Part shown: piece by piece, positions 1 to 7,926 of the stretch
How the letters are laid out: every line of letters begins with the position of its first letter
Position numbering within the stretch: the first letter of the stretch is position 1
Assembly (NCBI GenBank): GCA_003024175.1
Contig: MDYQ01000139.1
Location: forward strand, 64,001 to 77,361
DNA from: Planoprotostelium fungivorum
Taxonomy: Eukaryota; Evosea; Variosea; Cavosteliida; Cavosteliaceae
Reading direction: 5' to 3'
Length of the DNA: 13,361 nt
Notes under the pieces: model-generated
What the model saw: only the letters and a program-made list of their open reading frames with translations
Databases searched by the model: none
Told to the model about the DNA's origin: nothing
Translations under genes and position numbers: made by a program

Positions 1-2101
1 CACCCGACAGAGAAATGCCGCCGACGGAAACGTTAAAGTTCTCCCTTCCTCTCATGAGAACGACGCCGAGGGTGGTGATGGTGTTGGACAGACTGGTACT
101 CGTCCCATTGGATGCGAGTGACGTCATCAAGTTACGAGCGGTGGATTCGTCGATGGTCTTGTTGGGATTCGTCTTCAACTGGAGACGCATGAGGTGAGAT
201 GAGGTTCCATGATGACGACTCACATTGTTGATGACTTGCAGGGCGACGTCGGCGTTGACGGACGTATAAATCGTGGATGACGCAGTCGTTGTAGATGAAG
301 TTGTCGTAGATGAGGTCGTTGTAGATGAAGTCGTTGTAGACGACGATAAATACGAACAATTGATATGCAGGGAGGTTTGCCAGCCGAAATATTCCACACT
401 CAACGTGACATTGTCTGCATCGTACCCTGCTCCCTTCAGCTTCCTCTTCGTGAGAGATCATGATATCTTACCTTGGAGTGATAGAGAACAAGATGAGCTC
501 GAATCGGATCCATTCCCACACGGAGACTGTGTCACCGATAATTCATTCACCGAAAAGTTTGCATCGCGTTCGAATTCTCCCTTGAATTTCAATGTCTTCT
601 GCCAGCTTCAGAATAAATTTCAGAGAATTTTCGACTCACGTGTGAGGTGTCACAGGATGCATCACGTATGGACATGTCGCGAGAGAGTGTGAACGCATCT
701 ACAACGCTGTAGATGGATATGTCGTCGATGGCAAAGTCATTTCCGTTCGTGTCAAGCACCGAATCGGTCAAGTTCATCACGATGTGTGGTCCATTCGATC
801 TCACTGGGAAGGAAAAGTACTGCCACACCGGGTGGTTGTACATACGTAATTCTCCCAGGGGAAATACGTACTGGTGCACCCCCGACGTGACGGTGAGATT
901 CAGATTGGGGTTGGCGAAACCTCCCTGAGTACACAGGAGGTTTAAGAGGTAGAAACTGATGATGTGATCTCCATCGGATGGTGAGACGTCGAATGATTGA
1001 GAGAAGATGGGAATCGAGTCTGTCGGATTGAAGACCAACATGATGGATGCATCGTCACCTGAATTCGCATGAGAAAGAACATCTGATGATGTGATCCCAC
1101 CCGTGTGATCCGTGGTGTCTAACCAATTCGCATTGCTGACGCTCGTCACCAGACAGTAACCACGTTCACATGCAGTGTCTGAAGGAATAGAGACGGAAGT
1201 AGTGGAATCTAGATTCTGGCTGAAGGTGACAATGGCCTCCACAACATGGATGTTTCCAGAGAGGTAATTTTTCTGTGGGTATCTGTTGAGAGAGACATCG
1301 GTGGTGTAGCTATCGTATTCGATCCATGTGTGGAATTTGATGGGGGAAGGTCCTCGAGGAACAGAACTGTCCATTTGGATCAGATGATTATCACGTGGAA
1401 GGATGCAGATGGCTCACTTGAGGCTGAGATTGAACGTCTGATTGAGACCTCCGTTCGTGACGTTGAGGACCGGCCAGTTGTAGGAAGCATCGATGGAATC
1501 ACTTTTAAACCGAAGAGTGGCATCATAGAAGGTGGTGTCTGCCCCCGTATATCCTAGATAGCAATTCACATTAGGAGGTGATACAGATGGCGAAGATTGC
1601 TTGCATTGCAATTGGTTTAGAGTTCTTCGGGTCACTTGAAAGGTGAACGACCAGGCCTATATAAGGTCACGATCATCGCCCACGGTATTCTCTCACGCTG
1701 CTTCCATACGATAATTGAACGGTGGCATTTCTTTTCTTCGATGTCCACAAGCTGGTATCGATGGGCCAAACGACGATGTTCGTACCAGAGTTCTGGATAA
1801 TAGTTCTGAATCCTCTAGAGGGAAATCCTCCTGTTTGGGACGTAGATCTGGGGGGCATGCTATAATACGAAGTGTCCATTGCTGCGGTTGTGGCCAGCGG
1901 GTCAGTTGAAGTTAATGACATCGGTTCCGTGCAGTCCTGTGAAGAGACCAGGATATTGATTGGTTGACCGATGGATACAACTTCGCCTCCATCTGAGCTG
2001 GCCGTCAAGGTGATTATACATGCACCAGAAGATTGTACTTGAGTGAAATTGTATGCGTTTGAGAGAACCACCAAGCAGAAGAGGGAGAAGAGGAGCTGCA
2101 T
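1..2101 (-). CDS. Large secreted/cell-surface glycoprotein, 5' part (runs off left edge)
   Basis: I do not recognise the family. Exons on the minus strand: 2101-1697, 1656-1418, 1366-640, 598-472, 426-224, 178-1; phases agree throughout and about 626 residues are visible. The start at 2101 precedes a typical signal peptide (MQLLFSLFCLVVLSNA, cleavage near residue 17). The mature part is rich in beta-prone, Ser/Thr-rich sequence with many N-glycosylation sequons (NFT, NAT, NVT, NQT, NLT), so it is secretory. Exon 3 ends with the motif NDFAIDDI (about residues 424-431), resembling the end of MAM-like or related jelly-roll ectodomains. A mucin-like Ser/Thr run (about residues 527-548) separates this from a segment after residue 560 that loosely recalls the N-terminal side of GAIN/REJ regions of polycystins and adhesion receptors; that last point is weak inference. 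No membrane segment is seen, but one could lie beyond the edge. It shares a divergent promoter with the channel gene at 2442. Confidence 0.75.
285..344 (-). repeat. 15-bp coding minisatellite, four units
   Basis: Four tandem 15-bp units at 285-299, 300-314, 315-329 and 330-344 (plus-strand unit gtcgttgtagatgaa, with a few substitutions). In the minus-strand gene they encode repeated Ser-Ser-Thr-Thr-Thr, a mucin-like linker. Unit length is a multiple of three, so copy-number change would keep the frame. Three of the four units carry the word CGTTGTAGA that recurs elsewhere in the window. Confidence 0.9.
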
Positions 2102-2441
2102 GGTCACTGCCTCTGCCTGGAAAATACACAGTCTTCGATTTCTCTTAGGTGGTCGTTTCAGCGAAAATAATCAACTGACATCAACGCCTTACGCAGACGG
2201 ACACCAGCCGAACATTCTATCCGCTCGAGCACCATCACCCGCGACGAAGCACAGTTGCATCTCGACAGACAACCACTCTCTCATCGTTGGTGTCTACTCG
2301 TTGGAGTGTGACACCCTGGATAGATCTGACATCACTCAGGGAGAGAATCGGAGATGTGTATTTGACAGGGCGTGCAGATCTGAGTTTCTCAGGTTCCTGC
2401 CCTTCACTTCGGACTCACACAGCATCATCGGAAGCAGCAAG
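2102..2441. promoter_or_regulatory. Divergent promoter region (glycoprotein / DEG-ENaC-like gene)
   Basis: This 340-bp interval lies between two start codons facing away from each other, so it must hold both promoters and 5' UTRs. I see no clear TATA box. The frame of the plus-strand channel gene is open without a stop from about 2043 to its ATG at 2442, but that stretch has no family-like sequence and overlaps the divergent gene's start, so I treat it as non-coding. Confidence 0.6.
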
Positions 2442-3974
2442 ATGGGCGTCCAGGAAGAACCAGAGGCCTCGGTAGAGCATTCGGAAGTCGAATCAGCACA
2501 GAGTTCGAACGCAAGTGTCGTGGAGGAGCCGGCAGAAGAGCCAAAGAGAGAGAATGAGCCACGAGAGGAAGAAGAGACCACCAGGACGATTCCAGTCGAA
2601 GTCAACGATGGGGAAGAGCTCACAAAGAGGGAACAGGTCTGCATTTCGATGGAACATTTGGACGTATGAATTGATGTTGTGTGCAGCAGTGGAAGGAGAG
2701 AAAGAAGGCGGACAAAGATATCGACCATGTGTTACACACGTGGCCCATGCGTCTCTACATGCTGATCGTGTGGCTGGTCGCATTTGCCGTCTTCTTCTAC
2801 TACATCTACAAGATCGCAACCCAATATCAGAGTAACAAGGAGAACCCCACTTCTTCTCTCTCGGTCTCCACCGTCGACGTCGTTCCTCTTCCCAAAGTGG
2901 TCGTGAGTCTCTTAATGTTATCATACGAAATGCTTGCGATTGACACCATCAGATCTGCAATTGGAATCAATATACAGGATCGGACGGAGCGGCGGGTCTA
3001 TCTACTTGCCCATCCTGCCGACTCAATCTCGTCAATTGCACAGTCAACGCTGACAACTCCATCTGCATAGACCAATGGAAGCATCAAATCTTTGTCACAC
3101 CGAATGGAACTTTCGAGTGGGTTCTTCATCTGTTCGTATCACCTTCTGATCCATTCAGTTGTTTCATATTCAACAATGACACAAAGAATCCGATATACAG
3201 CAACCAGACTGGCTATTCTGGCTCTTACACAACCGTATGGAGTATAGTCAAGCCTCCAGCCGGTGTGTCTCGCATCTGAATGATCCAATGCCGATCGTAT
3301 GACATCATCGTCTGAATGTATGGACAGTGACGCCGCCCATCAATCGAGCTGGTGTGCAAGCTTCTTTCATCTGGCCCGAGAAGGAGATCACAGACGCCGA
3401 TATCTTTGGAGAGTACCGTTTCGCGCCTTACAACTTTGATACTCTCTTCGCCATCCAGGTGATATTCAAATTTCAAATCTTCATTTTCCCGCCTGACATC
3501 GCACAGTGGCTGCAGACGGTTCATCAAGAAGATGGATACAGTGGTGGTGAGGGCACGAATATTTGATCCTCAAAGATTGACTCGTTGTAGATGAACCCGA
3601 AACGGATTATTTCGACACCATTTCCTCCGCAACCAATCTCGTCACAAACAGTTCAGACCCAGGAAGTGAGTTTTCAACTACATTTCAACTCGAACGTTCA
3701 GCTGATCGTACGTAGCTTACGTCTCCGTCTCCTTCGCCTTCCAATCTTTGAACGTAAACGTGAATACGTATTTCACCTCGTACACTCTCGAGAATTTCTG
3801 GGGAGATTTCGCGTGAGTTTTCACGGAGATATTGAAACATCTGACGGTGGTAGTGGTATGATCGGTACCCTCATGGGCTTAGATGTGTTGAAGGTGTCGG
3901 CCGGTATACCAATCGGTTACCTGGCTTTCAAGATGAGGACACTGGTACCCGTGGAGGAACACTTTAACGGTTGA
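2442..3974 (+). CDS. DEG/ENaC/ASIC (ASC superfamily)-like ion channel subunit
   Basis: Exons 2442-2636, 2687-2902, 2953-3262, 3328-3458, 3507-3546, 3591-3665, 3716-3812, 3854-3974 give 394 aa with consistent phases. Topology is that of trimeric epithelial/acid-sensing channels: an acidic Glu-rich cytosolic N-terminus (1-85), TM1 (about 88-106, LYMLIVWLVAFAVFFYYIY), an ectodomain with six Cys and several sequons, TM2 (about 351-380) and a short tail. Two family signatures are visible. LPKVVICN (133-140), about 27 residues after TM1, matches the animal FPAVTICN motif. DFAGMIGTLMGLDVL (353-367) aligns with DIGGQMGLFIGASIL of TM2, preceded by the usual beta-strand. The selectivity-filter triplet Gly-Ala-Ser is Gly-Leu-Asp (363-365). 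The ectodomain (about 240 aa) is shorter than in animals (about 350-400), so finger/thumb elements are probably reduced. ATG 2442 is chosen for its context (AAGATGG) and first-exon composition. The acceptor at 2686/2689 is ambiguous (CAGCAG). Confidence 0.8.
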
Positions 3975-3978
3975 TAAA
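3973..3978 (+). terminator. Candidate polyadenylation signal overlapping the stop codon
   Basis: GATAAA overlaps the last two bases of the TGA stop (3972-3974) of the channel gene. It is a one-base variant of AATAAA. Taken alone it is weak, but two other genes here have perfect AATAAA signals in the same position relative to the stop. Confidence 0.35.
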
Positions 3979-4258
3979 AGAAGAAAACAATGTTGTTGAA
4001 TCGAGTTTTTGATGTCAAACTCATACAAAGTTGCGGGAAGACGATCTGTTTCTGTTTCCCGCGCGAATGACTGTCGGTGCGGCGTTGTGGACCCTGTGAT
4101 GGACTTCAGCAGAGCCACCATTATTCTGAATCATTGTGCTGCAGAGCCTGACGTAATTCACGATTCACGCTGAACATGAGATGATGAGGACGATCATGAA
4201 CGTTGAGCCAAAAGTGACACCAAAACCCACACAAGAGCGAGAGCGCAAAAGTGAAACT
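3975..4258. other. Convergent 3' intergenic spacer
   Basis: This interval separates the 3' ends of two convergent genes. I see no credible ORF or RNA gene in it. It contains TTTCCCGCG (4055-4063), an E2F-type word, and a lone ATGATGA (4181-4187) without a matching downstream CTGA box, so no C/D snoRNA is claimed. Confidence 0.6.
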
Positions 4259-4264
4259 TTTATT
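4259..4264 (-). terminator. Polyadenylation signal AATAAA abutting the dynamin stop codon
   Basis: On the minus strand the TGA stop (4267-4265) is followed at once by AATAAA (4264-4259). A signal this close implies a 3' UTR of only some 15-30 nt if cleavage occurs at the usual distance. Confidence 0.6.
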
Positions 4265-7200
4265 TCACATACCAAGTGCATGGAGGGACTTTGAAAAGTG
4301 GTCCATCTTCTTGACGTTTCCATCCAGACCCTCCACCGAAGCTTGGACCTCTTCTCTGATTGCTCCAGCGTCCAACACTTCGGACACCATCTGGTCGTCC
4401 AGGCAGAAGATGTGTCCCTGAAGCTCCAGCCACATCTCGTTGTTCCTGTTGAATCCTTTCAGCGATCGATCCATCTACAACGAGCCTCACGTCAGGGGAG
4501 CTAAGAAGAAGTTGTGTATCCTGCGTATGACATTGCGGGTGATTCTCGTTCGAATTCGGCTGAAGATCTGCTGGACGACGTCTCTCTCTTCTACGATCCT
4601 CTCTATGGGCGTCTCTTCTTCTTCCGTGACGTTCAATACCTGCTCCCGGCATCATTTTTTACCTCTCTCGTTTGTCTTACCTCCCACATGATGGTCTTCG
4701 TGGGATAGAATTCCTCCATGCATTGAGACTTGGAGACTGCGGATACTCTCTCTACGTAAGCCGTCACCAAGGTACGTAAGTAGACTCCCAGTCTCCTGAA
4801 GTATTTGACATCGAGGGGAAACTGTCCCGGGGTGAGCGAAAAAAATGGCGGGGAACGGGAATCGATCCGTCTCACCTTCGCTTCTGCATCTCGTCTGAGC
4901 AGTGATTCGACAAGGCCGGGTAATCTCATGAACGCGACGACTAATCTCTCGTGAAGTTGTTCGATGAGGGGAATGATGCACTCTTCCGCTCTGTCCTTCG
5001 CTAACTCGCACGCCTGACGTTCTTCAGAATTCAAATCGCACCGTACGGCGGGAAAAATGTCTCACGTGGAAGTGAAAATTCTTGTCGTATTTGTTGGGTA
5101 GACCGGACAACATCTTAGAAGGTACGACTAATCTGGCACTGAGGGCTTCGAATTCAGAGATGATTCTCATAAACTGTTGACCTCCATAGACTCTCGTCTT
5201 CGCGAGCGGCACTTCGTTTTGGATGTCAGTCAGCCTCCACTCTGTAGAACCTGTAGTTGTCGTCAGTTGTCTTCACGCTGCGGTGGGAGAGAGGAGGGAG
5301 AAAAAAAGGGAGGGAGTGGGGATCGAAACGGGGCCTCACTGAAGTATTGCTCTTCGATCTCTTCTTTCAGTGTTTCTCCCACGGCGGAGGGGTTGGCCTT
5401 GCAAGTTCCCTGGATGAGTTCGACTGCAATCTGCGAATAGCGCGACGCGAATTTCGACACCAACTCTGCGTTTCTTCAACTCGTGAAATTTCCCGAAGAT
5501 TTCACCTTTCAAGTTGATCGTGTACAATCTCTTCAGATGGTCTCCCTCTTGCATGATTTCCATCTTTTTTCTCTTGATGATGCGTTGTAGATCGGGCAGA
5601 ATGGAAGACTGGTATTGCGTCCACACCCTGGACACGATGTGTCTCCTCAATTTCGACAGCCCCACGTGACTCAATATGCTGATGACGTCATCACACGTCA
5701 TCGTGGAGTAAGGAGGCTCACCCGTCACCGCACTGACTCTTCTTCAGGAGAAGACTCTCGTATTCTTCCGCTTGCAGCAACTTTTCGAAGAAAATTCCAG
5801 GAGTCGTTCTCTTCTCCGCGATGGCCGCCTCCCTGTCCTACCCCGTCTCAATCTTTCGTGCCGGCTCAAATATTGGATCCCACCTTCGTGCTGAGTAGAC
5901 TCGTGTAGAAGATCTGTTCGGTGGAGAGTTCTGGGAACAAGTCACGTGACGCCTTCACGAATCGATGTACGCCCTCCGTTCCTCTCAACAGCTCCACCAC
6001 CGAAGAAAACTTGTTGAAAACTACCGTAGTTCTAGATCCAGAGGGGTCGCACCTGTGCGATGACGTCACCACACGTCATCACCGGAAGAACGGAAGAATA
6101 CCTCCTGACCAGCTGACGCAGAGTGACGAGGCCGGGTAAATGGGGGCGCTCGTGATCGTTCGGATCCGGAGTTTCTCCGCGATCTGACAGGTGATGGAGA
6201 CTCTTCGCCACCACAGAAGAATCTTCGATCAGTACGATCTGTCTGTGGGACGCACGCAATAGATGTTCCAAGAACACGACGTACTGTACGTGTCATCATT
6301 TTTCCGCATTCTTCCGCACCTCTTGGTTGTTGTTCAAGTCTTGGTCGAGAGAGCAGCCGGGTGTGTCCACGATGGAAAAGTCAAAGTGATGTCTCGATTC
6401 CATCTGGACTGAAACTGGATCTGAAATGAAACGATTCTTGTTCGGTTGTACTTTTGCGCGGGAACTCGCGTTCGTCTTGATGGAAGTCCTATTCAGATGA
6501 GACTCTGATCTCGATAGAAGGTTTCGATGGAATGAGACGGTGAGTACGTACCTGGATTGAGCTTCTCTACCCTCGAAGGAATGTTTCTTATCGACGGAAG
6601 AATGCACCAAATGGATGAAGAGAGGCCTCTTGGTGGCACCGGCTGAATGGTGGTAAATATTTTGGTTCGTTGTAGACGGTGAGATTTCATCTGAATTTCT
6701 CACCTCGGTTGTACTCGACGAGATTGAGGGGTTCACCGACGAGGGCTTCGGTCACGTGACTTTTTCCCGCCGAGAAATTTCCGAGAATGATCACCTCTGG
6801 CCGTCTGTACTCCACGTCCGCAAAGTTACTGATGCTGTACCGTCTCAATCGTTTGGTCCGTTTCATTCGATTGAAACGCTCACTCTGCCAGCAGGTTCTG
6901 AAATTCCTCGAAGCGTTGTAGATCGAAGCCCCTCTTGGGTACCCACAGTTCTTCCTTTTTCACCGAATTTTTAAAGTCAGAGCTGACGCTCACTCTGCTC
7001 ATGCCGCCCACGCTCTCTGTGGAGACTTTCTCGCGGAATTTCTCCAAGACGGTGACATCATAAGGCTTGAAGCTCTGGGTGATCGGTGTCGTCGTCTCAA
7101 TTGACTCTTGTCGATTCAAGGCCACGGTGCGAGTGGTCTCCACCGATGAGACGTTGTGATGTCCACGGAGAGTGGATGAAGTCGAGAAACCGGCAGATAC

Positions 7201-7674
7201 CGTGGAAGACATGCTGGATGTGGATGATGCCTCTGGCAGGACTCTCGTGATTGGAACATTATCGGCAGGTCGGATGAGAGGAGGCGCGAGTTGAGGTGTG
7301 GGTGCGTAGTTATTTGTCGTCGGAGGTGGTGGGGAGGGTGTCAAATCTCTCCTTTGATCCAACTGAAGATGAAAGGTCAGATCACATCAGATCTAGAGAT
7401 GGAATGTCGGACGGAAGAGTTTCATAGGATGGAAGGAGAGATGCAGACGAGATGAGAGAATGCGAACCTTAGAAGTCGAATATGCCTGTTGAAAGATGGG
7501 CTTATCAGGTGTGAGATTGGGAGAAGCTCCTGCACTGTTGCTCATGGGCTCTGTGAGGTTCTCCTTGACTCTAGAGAATCCGGTGGAGGAAGGAGCCCTG
7601 CGTGTTTCAGGTGCAGCCAAGGTAGCGCGATCCTTTTCTTTCTCCTTCTCCTTGTCTTTCTTCTTCCCAAACAT
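4265..7674 (-). CDS. ARC5/DRP5-type dynamin-related GTPase (cytokinesis clade)
   Basis: Fifteen minus-strand exons: 7674-7468, 7362-6884, 6834-6704, 6642-6552, 6464-6320, 6283-6102, 6052-5884, 5828-5722, 5678-5506, 5465-5340, 5241-5066, 5013-4876, 4821-4681, 4639-4491, 4445-4265; 864 aa, phases consistent. Residues 1-225 are a disordered extension with a Lys/Glu-rich start, then Ser/Thr/Pro-rich. The GTPase domain shows G1 GNFSAGKS (247-254), G2 Thr in ATKRP, G3 DTPG (336-339), and the CDPSGSRTT stretch leading to G4, which reads NKFS (425-428) instead of TKxD. The stalk follows (SHVGLSKLRRHI). RVYGGQQFMRIISEFEA and the last 55 residues (LDDQMVSEVLDAGAIREEV) closely resemble plant ARC5/DRP5B, placing it in the DRP5 group rather than classical dynamins; there is no PH or proline-rich domain. 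In plants and Dictyostelium this group acts in plastid division and cytokinesis at the constriction site. Least certain junctions: 6551-6465, 5883-5829, 5339-5242. Confidence 0.87.
5242..5339 (-). other. Long intron with a strong polypyrimidine tract
   Basis: Intron 10 of the dynamin gene (98 bp) carries a long pyrimidine run on the transcribed strand (purines at 5284-5321 on plus). Most introns here have no such tract. The acceptor at 5242 is chosen because the CAG 16 bases earlier would break the frame. A CTGAC branch-like site lies between the tract and the acceptor. Confidence 0.55.
5681..5702 (-). repeat. Intronic repeat block, copy 1 (dynamin intron 8)
   Basis: A 22-bp block inside the 43-bp intron 5721-5679 is identical at 21 of 22 positions to 6059-6080 in another intron of the same gene. 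It contains the perfect palindrome TGACGTCA (5683-5690) and sits in the branch-site half of the intron. Confidence 0.8.
6059..6080 (-). repeat. Intronic repeat block, copy 2 (dynamin intron 6)
   Basis: Second copy of the 22-bp block, in the 49-bp intron 6101-6053. The only difference from 5681-5702 is C for T at block position 11. TGACGTCA is at 6061-6068. The intron also has a short direct duplication (cggaagaa) near its donor. Confidence 0.8.
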
Positions 7675-7926
7675 GTTGTGCTGATGTGTCCTCTGGACGC
7701 TTGCGACCTCTTTCAAGTCAGGGCCATTTGTAGATTGACAAGCCACCCACCAACGAAAAGGTGGGTTATAGAGTAACGATAGGAGGATCAAGTGCGATCA
7801 GCAGCACGTATAGATAGGACATCTGATTGGTGAGCAAAAGAAGCTCACACTTTCGATTCAGTTGTCGGCGAAATGATCCGTTGATGTGTGACACCGGCTC
7901 ATCTTTCATTGTTTTTGGCGCCAGAG
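7675..7926. promoter_or_regulatory. Divergent promoter region (dynamin / RBBP5)
   Basis: The 252 bp between two outward-facing start codons must serve both genes. Visible elements: an inverted repeat CCCACC (7746-7751) / GGTGGG (7760-7765) with an 8-nt loop; an inverted CCAAT box (ATTGG, 7826-7830); and TTTGGCGCC (7914-7922), matching the E2F consensus TTTSSCGC and ending 4 nt before the RBBP5 ATG. No clear TATA box. Binding is inferred from motif match only. Confidence 0.55.

Noticed and set aside
2043-2441. In-frame N-terminal extension of the channel gene
   Set aside because: The frame is open, but it overlaps the first exon of the divergent gene, reads as random sequence, and the ATG at 2442 has better context.
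4181-4187. C/D-box snoRNA candidate (ATGATGA box); the same for 9566-9572 in the last RBBP5 intron
   Set aside because: No properly spaced CTGA D box or terminal stem was found at either place.
4474-4490. Acceptor at GTTGTAG before ATGGATCG in the dynamin 3' end
   Set aside because: Using GTGAGG (4490) to CAACAG (4446) gives a 45-bp intron, keeps FFLAPL in the protein, and aligns the C-terminus with ARC5; the GTTGTAG then lies inside the intron.
7746-7765. GC-rich inverted repeat as a transcription terminator
   Set aside because: It lies in a divergent eukaryotic promoter, not at a gene end, and has no T-run; kept only as a promoter feature.
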